Part shown: positions 1 through 8,482 of the stretch, in pieces
How positions within the stretch are numbered: the stretch's first letter is position 1
Layout of the letters: each line of letters starts with the position of its first letter
NCBI GenBank assembly: GCA_965197795.1
Contig: OZ240228.1
Location: 2,356,001-2,420,000, forward strand
DNA: 64,000 nucleotides
Origin: WHTK01 sp965197795
Lineage (GTDB): Bacteria; Chloroflexota; Dehalococcoidia; DSTF01; WHTK01
Direction of reading: 5' to 3'
The notes under the pieces: model-generated
The model's input: only the letters and a program-made list of their open reading frames with translations
Database searches by the model: none
Told to the model about the DNA's origin: nothing
Program-made: the position numbers and the translations under genes

Positions 1-353
1 ACCGTGTGGCTCAGAGGAACCTGTCCTACTCTGGGATCAAAACGTTCCCTCTGCAGGACATCGCGCTGATCGAGGCCCAGTGGGGACCGATTGCCGATCG
101 GACCCAGGAGCATCTCAACAGCTCAGACCATCTGATCATCCACGTCCGCCAGCGCCTGCTAAAAGCCGCCATGGAAATGGCCGCGGGGATCGAACCGGAA
201 GGTCCGAACCGTCCCGATGTCTTCCGTCTGCATCGCGAAACCGCAGTGGCGGCCACGGAGGATGAGGCGATCGAACTTGCGACGGCGGCCGCCAAGCGAG
301 CGCTCTATGCCGAGAAGATGCAAGCGCAGGCGTCGCCTCAACCTGCCGTCTGA
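1..353 (+). CDS. Rieske-type aromatic ring-hydroxylating dioxygenase, C-terminal fragment
   Basis: The gene is cut by the left window edge and only the last 117 or so codons remain, in the frame starting at base 3. The segment reading EAQWGPIADRTQEHL followed by an SSDHLIIHVRQRLL helix matches the C-terminal end of phthalate-4,5-dioxygenase-like Rieske oxygenase large subunits, where the QE-HL-SD-IIH pattern is typical. The Rieske cluster and mononuclear iron ligands would lie upstream, outside the window. Such enzymes add both atoms of O2 to, or demethylate, aromatic rings using electrons from a reductase. The family call rests on this C-terminal signature only; the substrate cannot be inferred. 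Confidence 0.7.
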   Translation, partial: RVAQRNLSYSGIKTFPLQDIALIEAQWGPIADRTQEHLNSSDHLIIHVRQRLLKAAMEMAAGIEPEGPNRPDVFRLHRETAVAATEDEAIELATAAAKRALYAEKMQAQASPQPAV

Positions 354-446
354 CCGGGAACGGGAACTAGCCCCTAGCTCCGCTGGTCGGCCTACGGCCC
401 TCAGCAGGACGCTGCGTTTGCAAGATCTGCGTAGCGGGTCGCGGGG

Positions 447-632
447 GTGTCATCCTGAAGGCGCTAGCCGAAGGATCAAAGCGGTTCGTTGAGAAGGTCG
501 GCGCGTCTATTGAACGATGCGTTCGTCTTCCGAACTAATCCTTTACGGGTCATGAAGTGCTTAGTTCCTTCGGCTGTCGCCTCAGGACGACAAGTCGGCG
601 CCTCTATTGGACGATGCGTTCGTCTTCGAACC
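447..632. repeat. REP-like palindromic repeat pair in the 354-745 intergenic gap
   Basis: The gap 354-745 has no convincing gene. It holds a repeat unit at 447-478 (core TCATCCTGAAGGCGC...CCGAAGGATC) that recurs in inverted orientation at 565-592 (TTCCTTCGGCTGTCGCCTCAGGACGAC). A second motif is repeated directly about 97 bases apart: 497-535 and 594-632 share TCTATTGxACGATGCGTTCG. The combination looks like a bacterial interspersed palindromic element rather than coding sequence. Confidence 0.6.
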
Positions 633-745
633 AGTCACGCATTTATCCACCAGCGTTGTCTCGGCAATTCGGGCCGCTTGCTGTCTGGACCCAGGCCTTG
701 CTCCACGCGGCGGCATACCGTGACGTGGGGGGCTCATCGCCTGCG

Positions 746-1633
746 CTAACCGTCCTTGAGCGGGCCCCTCATCCTTGCGAGCTCTTCCTCGTCGAGATCG
801 GCCTCATACATCGCCGGGTTGCGGTCGAGCTCGCGTTTGACAAGGAACGCCTGATCGAATCCCAGCGCCGCCAGGCGCTCCAATCGTTCGCCAGCCGAAT
901 CAGGCCCGCAGTTTAGGTTGAACGGTTCATCGTCAGCAAGCGCCTTTTCCGGCTGCTTCAAGTCCATGAGGATGGTCGATACGACCGTCTTGCCGCCGCC
1001 GAAATCGCGGAACCGCTTCATGTTCTCCTTCAGCGTGTTGAGCGTCGTTTCGCGGCTGCCTCCCGCTTCCCTCGCGCGGTTGAACGCGGCCGAAGCCATC
1101 CAGCCGTCGTACTGAGTCGCGGCGCGTCGTAGCCAGATCTCGCTGGACCAGGTCCCGATGATGATCGGCAGCCCGCCTCCTGAGCCACGCCAGCGGCCAA
1201 AGTCAGCATCGCCAACCGACTCGCCCTTGCAGAGTCGCTGGATCGTCGACAGGTTCTCTTGCAGCAGACGAAAGCGCCGTGCATAGCCATCGGGCTGCCC
1301 AAAGGCACTAAACGTGCTCTCGTTGCCGCCCGCTCCTACTCCGAAGACAAACCGCCCTTCGCTGAGCTGATGCAGAGTCATGATGCGCTGTGCCAGATCG
1401 ACGGGCTCGCGAAAGGGCACCTGAAAGATCGCTGTGCCAAGCTCGACACGCTCGGTTGCAGCAGCAGCCACGAGCAGCCACATCAGCGAGTCGGGCCGTC
1501 CGGCCGGTCCATCGCCAAGCCAGATGCCGCTGAAGCCCGCGGCTTCGATAGACCGCGCCCGTTGCATCACGCCTTTGGCGTTCAGCGGATTGCCGGCGTC
1601 ATCCTTGAGCGGCAAATGTACGGACAGGCGCAT
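746..1633 (-). CDS. LLM class flavin-dependent oxidoreductase
   Basis: A 295-residue luciferase-like monooxygenase-fold protein. The start MRLSVHLPL is chosen over a longer frame because GGAGG lies 8 bases upstream and the TIM-barrel first strand begins there. Visible family features are the AAGFSGIWLGDG segment after helix 1, an ERVELGTAIFQVPFREPV strand-helix region, and GRFVFGVGAGGNESTFSAFG, the LLM-type GR-(F)-GVGAG motif with a nearby phosphate/flavin contact region. Members use FMN or F420 for oxidation of diverse substrates; which one is used here cannot be told. It is transcribed away from the next genes, with a 458-base divergent gap upstream. Confidence 0.85.
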   Translation of the reverse strand: MRLSVHLPLKDDAGNPLNAKGVMQRARSIEAAGFSGIWLGDGPAGRPDSLMWLLVAAAATERVELGTAIFQVPFREPVDLAQRIMTLHQLSEGRFVFGVGAGGNESTFSAFGQPDGYARRFRLLQENLSTIQRLCKGESVGDADFGRWRGSGGGLPIIIGTWSSEIWLRRAATQYDGWMASAAFNRAREAGGSRETTLNTLKENMKRFRDFGGGKTVVSTILMDLKQPEKALADDEPFNLNCGPDSAGERLERLAALGFDQAFLVKRELDRNPAMYEADLDEEELARMRGPLKDG

Positions 1634-2091
1634 CTTGCATCCTCCCTGCGTCAATCCACGATGCGCTACTGGATGCGCTCGCTGGTCACGGGTTTCGCGA
1701 TCTTGTCCGTCAAGCGGCCAAGGTGTCAAACAGCGGCAGCAAGCGATCACTTCGAGTAGTGGCCCCGGAAAAAAATAGCCCGGAGGCTTGGTCTAACCCC
1801 ATAACATCGAAAAGTGCTGATGGCTCCGGCCTACCAAACCCAACACTACAAGCCGATAACAGACAAACCTAACCAGAAATCAGGAGTACCACCACGGAGC
1901 GAATCTTCCGGGCTGGCTTTTCGTAGAGAACAAAGCTTCAAGGCCGAGGCTTTCAAGTTGACAGCCTGCCGTTGGCCGCGACGCCGAGCGACACGTTAAA
2001 CTCAATCCAGTCAGTACCCACACCGAGCGGCGGCCGGAAACATACAGATCGAACCTTCAATTCCCATGACCGCTCCAGCTAGATTCAAACC
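1634..2091. other. divergent intergenic region, no gene seen
   Basis: This gap separates the minus-strand LLM gene from the plus-strand gene at 2092. Short open frames here lack ribosome-binding sites and family motifs. An A-run near 1770 and a relatively AT-rich stretch at 1795-1880 could hold the divergent promoters, but I see no clear -35/-10 pair, terminator or RNA gene. Confidence 0.4.
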
Positions 2092-2364
2092 ATGCTTAAT
2101 CCCCAGGCTCAGCAACCAGAAGAACAGCAGTGGAACGCCGGCGAGCCCGCCGAGGACGAACGCGGCGCGATCGAACCGCTCGAGCCCGAGTCGAGGCGCG
2201 CGCGTGGTCCCGTCTATCGCCGCGTCTACTCGACCGGCAAAGACGACCTCGACCGGCAGGTCAGCGACCTGATCGAGACCCTCAAAGGCGCCATCCCGGA
2301 TAACGGCCAGCCGATCGGCACCACCGACCTCGAGCTGGTGCGCGAGATGTATCGCTGCGCTTGA
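2092..2364 (+). CDS. small hypothetical protein coupled to LOG-family gene
   Basis: A 90-residue, highly charged, glutamate/arginine-rich protein with no membrane segment. The N-terminal 40 residues look disordered (Q, E, P rich). The C-terminal half (DDLDRQVSDLIETLKG...DLELVREMYRCA) looks helical. Its TGA stop overlaps the ATG of the following LOG-family gene by one base, so translation is probably coupled and the two may act together. No family was recognised and no good Shine-Dalgarno sequence precedes the ATG. Confidence 0.6.
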   Translation: MLNPQAQQPEEQQWNAGEPAEDERGAIEPLEPESRRARGPVYRRVYSTGKDDLDRQVSDLIETLKGAIPDNGQPIGTTDLELVREMYRCA

Positions 2365-3263
2365 TGACGCAGCAAGCGACGCGCGCGGAACGCAAGCTGG
2401 TCAATGCCGCCGTCAAGGAGTTCGCCTACTCGTTCCGGGTTTTCGCACCCTATCGCCACCTGCGCAAAGTCAGCATCTTCGGCTCGGCGCGGGTCGAGCG
2501 GGGCGAAGAGATGTACAACGCGACGCGGCGATTCGCCGCCCAGATCGCCGATCGCGGCTGGATGGTGATCACGGGAGCCGGGCCCGGGATCATGGCGGCG
2601 GGTCACGAAGGCGCCGGCGCGGAGCAGAGCTTCGGGGCGAACATCCGGCTGCCGGGCCTCAACCCGGCCAACGCCTACATCGCCAAGGACGGCAAACTGG
2701 TCAACTTCAAGTACTTCTTCACGCGCAGGGTGACGTTCCTCAAGGAATCTGACGCCTTCGTGCTGCTGCCGGGCGGTTGGGGCACGCTGGACGAGTGCTT
2801 CGAGCTGCTGACACGGACCCAGACCGGCAAGTCGGCGATCCACCCCATCGTCTTGCTGGAGCCGGAGGGGAGCACCTACTGGCGCGACTGGCTTCTGTTC
2901 GTCCGCGATAACGTCCTGCAACGCGGCTACATCAACGAGAGCGACCTGGCGCTGCTACGCGTCGCGACGACGCCGCAAGAGGCCGTCGAGGAGATCGAGC
3001 GCTTCTACGTCAACTACCGCTCCGCCCGCTTCGTCGGCGAGCGTCTGGTGTTGCGCCTGGAACGGACCCCGGATGCGCGCACCCTGGCGTACTTCAATGA
3101 GACGTTCTCCGACCTGCTCGAGAAGGGCGAGATCGAGGTGGTGGAGCCGCTGGCGCCGGAAGTGCGGGACGAGGACAGCCTCGATGACAAGCGCGTCGCA
3201 CTCTACCCACAGCACTCCTACGGCCGCATCCGTCAGCTGATCGACGAGCTGAACACGCTGTAG
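2364..3263 (+). CDS. LOG family protein (cytokinin riboside 5'-monophosphate phosphoribohydrolase-like)
   Basis: A 299-residue Rossmann-like protein of the LOG/lysine-decarboxylase-like family (TIGR00730 type). The diagnostic PGGWGTLDECFE motif (PGGxGTxxE) is present near residue 135, and the N-terminal nucleotide-binding region reads SIFGSARV...VITGAGPGIM. Family members hydrolyse nucleoside 5'-monophosphates to base plus ribose phosphate. This protein is longer than the minimal ~190-residue LOG, with an extra C-terminal part of about 90 residues. The ATG overlaps the upstream stop (TGATG). Confidence 0.85.
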   Translation: MTQQATRAERKLVNAAVKEFAYSFRVFAPYRHLRKVSIFGSARVERGEEMYNATRRFAAQIADRGWMVITGAGPGIMAAGHEGAGAEQSFGANIRLPGLNPANAYIAKDGKLVNFKYFFTRRVTFLKESDAFVLLPGGWGTLDECFELLTRTQTGKSAIHPIVLLEPEGSTYWRDWLLFVRDNVLQRGYINESDLALLRVATTPQEAVEEIERFYVNYRSARFVGERLVLRLERTPDARTLAYFNETFSDLLEKGEIEVVEPLAPEVRDEDSLDDKRVALYPQHSYGRIRQLIDELNTL

Positions 3264-3269
3264 GCAGTC

Positions 3270-3986
3270 CTAAACGATCAAGCTAAGAAGGCCTGTCCAC
3301 GGACTTGAAGGAATTGAGTTAATCCGTGCTCTTAGCGCCGCAGAGTGGGCGGGAGACGGAAGCACAAAGTAGAGCCTCGTGTCATGCCGTATGACGGGAC
3401 AATCCTCGATCCCAAGGTTCCTCCGAATCTGATCTCTTCGCTCAGCGACCTGGACCATGAGTGGCTGCCGATTGCGATGCTGATAAGCGATGATCGATTG
3501 TCCACGCTCGATCATCGGCTTCAGATCATCGAAGAATACAAACTTTGGTCCGCGTCGACTGATCTCGGAAGCCGTCTTGATCTGAAAACCATTATCTGGA
3601 TCGACAAAGATTATGTCGGCGGCAGCAAGCTGCCCACTCGCTTTCTCAAGCCATCGAGCTCGCATTAACGCTCTATCGGACAGTTTCACTGACTCGAAAG
3701 ACAGAGGAGCGGAAACGAAAATCGTGCCCTCGGGGAGGATTCTGCGAGATTCAATCGCCTGCACACTTCGCTCACGGCTAACGATGATGTCCTGAAGCGC
3801 ACGGTACAGGGATGGATCGCGTGATTGCACGCGCGAGTAAGACGTGCGAAGCCCATCAAAGTTGAACGACTCATCAGGAACCAGGTACCAGAGGCCACCG
3901 AGCCGGAGGCCGGTATCGCGCGTGATTAGTCGTAGAAGGCCGTATTTGCCGAAATCACCGACATCTCCAACATACTTGTTCTGCAC
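3270..3986 (-). CDS. conserved hypothetical protein with DPDNG motif
   Basis: A 238-residue protein starting with GTG and the strongly patterned N-terminus MQNKYVGDVGDFGKYGLLR, which I recall from a widespread uncharacterised family. A buried strand followed by FVDPDNGFQIK resembles the acidic DPxxG/DPPY-type loop of AdoMet-dependent methyltransferases, but no clear AdoMet glycine-rich loop is visible, so a methyltransferase role is only a possibility. The local GC content is visibly lower than in its neighbours, which suggests horizontal acquisition. It is convergent with the LOG-family gene, whose stop lies 6 bases away. Confidence 0.65.
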   Translation of the reverse strand: MQNKYVGDVGDFGKYGLLRLITRDTGLRLGGLWYLVPDESFNFDGLRTSYSRVQSRDPSLYRALQDIIVSRERSVQAIESRRILPEGTIFVSAPLSFESVKLSDRALMRARWLEKASGQLAAADIIFVDPDNGFQIKTASEISRRGPKFVFFDDLKPMIERGQSIIAYQHRNRQPLMVQVAERRDQIRRNLGIEDCPVIRHDTRLYFVLPSPAHSAALRARINSIPSSPWTGLLSLIV

Positions 3987-4016
3987 CTTGCGCGGCCCTT
4001 AAAGCGCAGCCTGGAT

Positions 4017-4430
4017 CTACTCGATGTGGTCCGTGCGGTGGCCGGTGCGTCGCAGCAGGTAGGCGTGATCCTCGGCGATCAGCTGCTGGGCGATGGCGTC
4101 AGGCGTGCGCGCGATCGCGTCGTCTGCCGCCTTCGCCGACTCGACCGCGAGGCGGGCGGCTGCCCGCGGCTCGACAGCCTGGTGCACGGCCTCGAGCGCG
4201 GTGTTGATGACGTCGTCGTCCAGCTCTTCGTGCGGCGTGCCCTCGCGCATCCAGCGGTCGAGCATGTAGGCGATGCGCCGGTCCCAGAACGCGAGGTGAG
4301 ACAGCGCGACGGACACCGTCCATCCGCCGCCGAGGTCACGCGCCAGGTCGGCGTTGCCGAGGCGCGCCACCAGCGCTTCAAGACGGGCGGTGACGACACT
4401 GTTGTCGTTCAGTGTTGCAGCGTCAGGCAT
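4017..4430 (-). CDS. DinB-like / maleylpyruvate isomerase N-terminal domain protein
   Basis: A 137-residue helical protein. The segment GGGWTVSVALSHLAFWDRR is the signature of the DinB/mycothiol-dependent maleylpyruvate isomerase N-domain four-helix bundle, with the conserved tryptophan and the metal-ligand histidine in SHLAFWD. A second candidate metal histidine lies in the C-terminal HRTDHIE segment. Members are small thiol-dependent or metal-binding proteins of mostly unknown substrate. It stands alone, followed on the same strand by the gene ending at 3270. Confidence 0.7.
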   Translation of the reverse strand: MPDAATLNDNSVVTARLEALVARLGNADLARDLGGGWTVSVALSHLAFWDRRIAYMLDRWMREGTPHEELDDDVINTALEAVHQAVEPRAAARLAVESAKAADDAIARTPDAIAQQLIAEDHAYLLRRTGHRTDHIE

Positions 4431-4522
4431 CTTCGGCTCCTTTGAAAAGCCGCAGATTACACGACGGCCACGGATTAGAAAAGGGAGTAGCAGAGCAAGT
4501 GCGTCAGTCTCTGGCGGGCGCT

Positions 4523-5403
4523 CTAGCCCACCGACACGTCGGCCAGCTTCTCGAGCGCTTTGACCAGCGCCTGCGTGCCCTCTTCACGCAGGCCGTCCGC
4601 TTCCACCGAGGCGAAGAGCTGCGCGACCAGCGAAGTGGCCGGCGGCGGCGGCGCGTTATCGCGCGCGACCTCGAGGGCGAGGCGCAGGTCCTTCTGCTGG
4701 TGCCAGACCTTGAAGCCGGGCCGAAAGTCGCGCTCGATCATCTTCGGGCCGAGGTTGAGCAGCTGCCACGAGGACCCCGCGCCGCCGGAGATCGCCTGCA
4801 GCATCGTCTCCGGCGCCACACCCGCCTTCGCCGCCAGCACCAGCGACTCGCAGACCGCCAGGTTGGTTACTGAAACGGCAACCTGGTTGCAGAGCTTGAC
4901 CGTTTGTCCGGCGCCCGTCGGGCCGCAGTACGTGATCGTCTTGCCGAGGGCCTCGAACAGGGGCAGGCAGCGGTCGAAAACCTCTCGCTTGCTGCCCACC
5001 ATGATCGAGAGCGTGGCGTTGACCGCGCCGCCCTCGTCGCCGGACACCGGCGCGTCGAGCAGCTCGATGCCCTGCGATTCGTAGCGCTGCGCGATCGAGC
5101 GCGCGACTGACGGCGACATCGTCGTGGTGTCGATATGGATCAGGCCCTTGGCGGCGCCGGATGCGATGCCGTCCTCGTCGAGGCGGTTTGCCTCGACGAG
5201 GACGAGTCTCCCACCATGGTGAAGACCACCTCGCTGGTACAGGCCACCTCCGCAGGCGAAGCGCCGGCTTTGGCGCCGTGCTGCACGACATCGTCGATGC
5301 CGGGCTGGCTGCGGTTCCAAACCATGAGCTCGTGCCCGGCATCGATCAGGTGCTTCGCCATCGGCCTGCCCATGATGCCGAGTCCGATAAAGCCAATCCT
5401 CAT
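4523..5403 (-). pseudogene. NAD(P)-dependent oxidoreductase, 3-hydroxyisobutyrate dehydrogenase family, frameshifted
   Basis: Two frames together give a complete beta-hydroxyacid dehydrogenase of about 293 residues. The N-terminal part (from the ATG at 5401-5403, preceded by GGAG) has the Rossmann motif GFIGLGIMGRPMAKHL and reads to VFTMVGDS. The rest continues in the next frame from VEANRLDEDGIAS through HIDTTTMSPS, DAPVSGDEGGA (substrate loop) and GAGQTVKLCNQ with the catalytic lysine. One base is missing at about 5200-5207, at a perfect 15-bp inverted repeat. The family oxidises 3-hydroxyisobutyrate or reduces tartronate semialdehyde. The divergent HpcH/HpaI aldolase makes the second role attractive. 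It is either broken or mis-sequenced. Confidence 0.8.
5170..5204. repeat. perfect 15-bp inverted repeat with 5-nt loop inside coding sequence
   Basis: Arms CGTCCTCGTCGAGGC (5170-5184) and its exact complement (5190-5204) flank the loop GGTTT. The hairpin sits within the dehydrogenase gene, next to the point where the reading frame is lost. It encodes the region expected to read VEAxxLDEDG. Confidence 0.85.
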
Positions 5404-5524
5404 CGCTGTCTCCTTCGAGCTATCGAGGGCATCATAACCGGCGGCCGCCAGATTGCTCACGGGCGGCTTTGCGCTCAGAATTAGGCGACTCAGAAGCACC
5501 CCGGTTCATAGAGCGGAGAGACCC

Positions 5525-6298
5525 ATGCGCCCGAACACCGTCAAGCAGAACCTGCTCGCCGGCAAGCCCCAGATCGGCGGCTGGCTCGGCATTCCCAGCA
5601 GCATGAGCGCCGAGGTCATGGCGCACCAGGGCTTCGACTGGCTCTGCGTCGACACGCAGCACGGCGCTATCGACTTCACCACCGCGGTGCCGATGCTGCA
5701 GGCGATCTCGACCACCTCGACGATGCCCTTCGTGCGCGTGCCGTGGAACGAGCCTTCGATCATCATGAAACATCTCGACGCCGGCGCTTACGGCATCATC
5801 GTGCCCATGATCGAGACGAAGGAAGACGCCGAGGCCGCCGTCTGGGCCACGCGCTACCCGCCGGCCGGCATGCGCAGCTCCGGCCCCTTCCGCGCCACGC
5901 TTTACGGCGGCCCCGACTACCAAATCCACGCCAACGACGAGCTGCTGCTGGCCGTGATGATCGAGACGCCGAAGGCGCTGGAGAACCTGGACGAGATCGC
6001 CAGCGTGCCGGGCGTCGACGCGCTGTACATCGGCCCCTCCGACCTGAGCCAGGCGCTCGGCCTCGGCCCGCGCTACAACGCCGACAACCCGAAGCACGCC
6101 GAGACGGTGACCCGCATCCGCGAGGCCTGCGAGCGCCACGGCAAGATCCCGGGCGTGCACACCAACGGCCACGTGCTGACCAGCCGCTACATCAAGGAGG
6201 GCTTCAAGATGATCCTACTGACCACGGACGGCGCGGGCATCGCCTCCGGCGCGCAGGCGGAGCTGGCCGGCATCCAGGACGCCCTCAAGGGCGCGTAG
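5525..6298 (+). CDS. HpcH/HpaI aldolase family protein
   Basis: A 257-residue TIM-barrel class II pyruvate aldolase. The start MRPNTVKQNLLAG follows GGAGAG. Motifs in order: GGWLGIPSS, CVDTQHGAID (family D-x-EHG variant, with Q in place of E), VRVPWNEPSIIMKHLDAGAYGIIVPM, ETKEDAEAAV, MIETPKALENLDEIA, and YIGPSDLSQALG with metal ligands. Members cleave 4-hydroxy-2-oxo acids such as 4-hydroxy-2-oxoheptanedioate or 2-keto-3-deoxyglucarate to pyruvate or tartronate-semialdehyde-type products. The divergent semialdehyde-reductase-like gene suggests a shared short catabolic step. Confidence 0.85.
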   Translation: MRPNTVKQNLLAGKPQIGGWLGIPSSMSAEVMAHQGFDWLCVDTQHGAIDFTTAVPMLQAISTTSTMPFVRVPWNEPSIIMKHLDAGAYGIIVPMIETKEDAEAAVWATRYPPAGMRSSGPFRATLYGGPDYQIHANDELLLAVMIETPKALENLDEIASVPGVDALYIGPSDLSQALGLGPRYNADNPKHAETVTRIREACERHGKIPGVHTNGHVLTSRYIKEGFKMILLTTDGAGIASGAQAELAGIQDALKGA

Positions 6299-6302
6299 AA
6301 CG

Positions 6303-7618
6303 CTAGTTGCCTTGAGTGCACGGACAGTCGAAAGTGGCCTCGAAGTCACCGACGCCGAGCGTCCCGTCGAGCGCCACGGCAACTGACAGGCGGGAGCCAT
6401 CGACCGAGGTCGCAGCGATAAGGTAGTGATAGTGATTGCCCAGGGGATCGCCCCGGCGTATTGCACGTTCCTCGCAGTTTTCGGCCCGGCTCAACAAAGC
6501 TGCCCCCGTGTGCAATCGTTCGAAGCGTAGGATGAACTCGCCAGCATCCAGCTCGATGCCGGCGATGGGTTCGTCGTAGGGGCCTAATCGGCGACTCTCC
6601 TCACGCGGCCAGCACGTTACGGTTCCAGCCACAGGCGCGACGAATCCTGCGAGAGGCCGATAGGACACCTGGCAGGACCTCTTCTCAGGCGTCACACCGC
6701 AGGAGGTGAAGTGGAACTGACCTTCCGGCTCCAGCTTGCCAAGGCTCCTTGATTCAGCCACGTCCAGCACTTCGCCGGTCCAGTAATCCAGTACGGTTGC
6801 TTCTGCTAGCGGTACGGGGTCCAGCCAGAGGCCGCCATCACTGTCCGCCGCGGCGCGGTAAACCTGACCCGCGGCGTCGCGTGCGGTGACGGCGAGTTCC
6901 TGTCCCGGTCCCGTGTAGGTCGTGTAGGACGAGACGAGGATTGTAATTTTGTCGTCGCCGATGTCGATATGCTGCCGAACCGAAAAAACGGGGAAATAGG
7001 CACGGCTAGCTTTGCCGAAGATAGTGGCCTCGAGTGGCACACGGACGAAGCTGCGATCGGGACGGTTGGTGACCAGGATGGGGCAGGCCGTCTGCGAAAA
7101 CGCCTGGCTTACGTAGACGAGGCCCTCTATGCGCAGCTCGTCCGCATCGATGCTGCGCAGATCGTCATCCGTCTCGGGGCAGATGATCCGTTCCGGCAAA
7201 GCCGTCGCCTCAACCTCGGGCCTTTCGTCGCCTATGTCGGCGAACAGGGGCTGATCATCGGCAGGCGAGCTATCGTGGGAGCCATCCATGTTTGCCGCCA
7301 CCAGCAGGGCGACGGCGATCACGGCTCCGATCCCGGCGGGAGGCCAGAGCGCGCGCCTCGAGGCAGGAAGGCGAGGAAGCCACCCTGCTCTGTACGGCCG
7401 CTTTTTTGCCACCACCGCGCCAGTTGATACCGATCCTCACATCCGGTCTTCGCCAGCAGCTCGCCCAAGTGCCATTTAACGCCGTCGGTAGTGATGCCGA
7501 GTCGTTCGGCTATCTGGGGGTTAGTTGCTCCGTCGGATAGCGCATCAAGGACCTGGCGTTGTCGCTCGTTCGGCTTCCATACGCCGTGGCCATGGTGAAA
7601 GCCCTCGTTATGACGCAT
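6303..7618 (-). CDS. LuxR-type HTH protein fused to a membrane-anchored outer domain, frameshift at A6 run
   Basis: Two frames appear to be one gene. The upstream frame (7618 down to about 7405) encodes a GerE/LuxR helix-turn-helix: NERQRQVLDALSDGATNPQIA, then GITTDGVKWHLGELLAKTG. The downstream frame encodes one transmembrane helix (AGIGAVIAVALLVAAN) and about 320 outer residues with paired cysteines and no recognised domain. Adding one A to the run at 7402-7407 joins them as ...LARWWQKKRPYRAGWLP. Alternatively the second frame starts independently at GTG 7415. A one-component membrane-bound regulator sensing an outside signal is the natural reading of the fused form. The convergent aldolase stop is 4 bases away. 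Confidence 0.55.
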
Positions 7619-7651
7619 ACCGGCATTATCACTGCGCTCCAGACGATGTCA

Positions 7652-8449
7652 CTACCCGACCGGCTCGCGCTGCCGCAGCACCTCGTACAGCACGAGCGCC
7701 GTGGCCACCGAGAGGTTGAGCGACTCGACGTAGCCAGCCATTGGCACACGGATCAGCGCGTCGCAGAGGGCGATCTGCTCCTTCGAAATGCCGGTACGCT
7801 CGTTACCGCCCATGATCACGACGGGCTTCGACGCGTAGTCGGCCTCGCGGTAATCCTTATCGCCGTCCGGCGAGGTGCCGACGACGGTGCAGCCAGAGCC
7901 TGGCAGCCAGCGCGCCACATCGGCCTGTGAGGCGCGCACGATACGCTGACTGAACAGCGCACCGAGCGAGCCGCGCACCGCGATCGGGTGGTACGGGTCG
8001 GTTGAGCTGCCGGTGAGGATGACGCCGTCGCCGCCGGTCGCGTCGCAGGTGCGGATCAGCGTGCCGAGATTGCCCGGGTGCTGAACGTCGTGCAGGACGA
8101 GCCAGCAGCGCCGCGTCTCCGTGATCGACGACAGCGATTCCCAGCGCTGCGAGATCACGGCGCCGACCGACTGCGCCTCTTCGCGCAAGGCGATGACGTC
8201 GAACAGCTCCGGCGTCACCTCCAGCAGCGGCAGCTTCATCTCCTGCAGCGAGTCGACCAGCGCCGCCTCCGACCTGGTCAGGCGGTCCGACGCCAGCACC
8301 ACGGTCTGAAACGCCGCGCCGGTCTGCAGCGCCGCGCGCAACAGGCGCTCGCCCTCCGCGAAGAAGCTGCCACTGGCGTCGCGCTCCTTGCGCTCGCACA
8401 GCGCCCGGATCGACTTAACGCGGTCGTTCTGCCGTGACGAGATGATCAT
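7652..8449 (-). CDS. TrmH family RNA 2'-O-methyltransferase
   Basis: A SpoU/TrmH-type SPOUT methyltransferase of about 265 residues (an upstream TTG at 8461 would add four). The N-terminal substrate-binding part (SRQNDRVKSIRALCERKERD, then the GERLLRAAL signature) precedes the trefoil-knot catalytic domain. Motif 1 is LHDVQHPGNLGTLIRTCDATGGD, motif 2 is VVIMGGNERTGIS and motif 3 is RVPMAGYVESLNLSVATALVLYE. These bind AdoMet and form the knot. The enzyme 2'-O-methylates a ribose in rRNA or tRNA, and the N-domain resembles RlmB-like members. It lies upstream of the LuxR-HTH gene on the same strand. Confidence 0.88.
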   Translation of the reverse strand: MIISSRQNDRVKSIRALCERKERDASGSFFAEGERLLRAALQTGAAFQTVVLASDRLTRSEAALVDSLQEMKLPLLEVTPELFDVIALREEAQSVGAVISQRWESLSSITETRRCWLVLHDVQHPGNLGTLIRTCDATGGDGVILTGSSTDPYHPIAVRGSLGALFSQRIVRASQADVARWLPGSGCTVVGTSPDGDKDYREADYASKPVVIMGGNERTGISKEQIALCDALIRVPMAGYVESLNLSVATALVLYEVLRQREPVG

Positions 8450-8482
8450 CCCAGGCGACAAGCGACGGGCAACAAGCAGTTT

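Noticed and set aside
5135..5437. plus-strand frame reading VEAVCLDEDE
   Set aside because: The apparent dehydrogenase-like match on the opposite strand is created by the perfect inverted repeat; it is not a gene.
7395..7415. canonical programmed -1 frameshift site
   Set aside because: The run contains AAAAAAG, but the zero-frame codon boundaries do not match the X-XXY-YYZ register and no stimulatory stem is evident. Kept only as a possibility.
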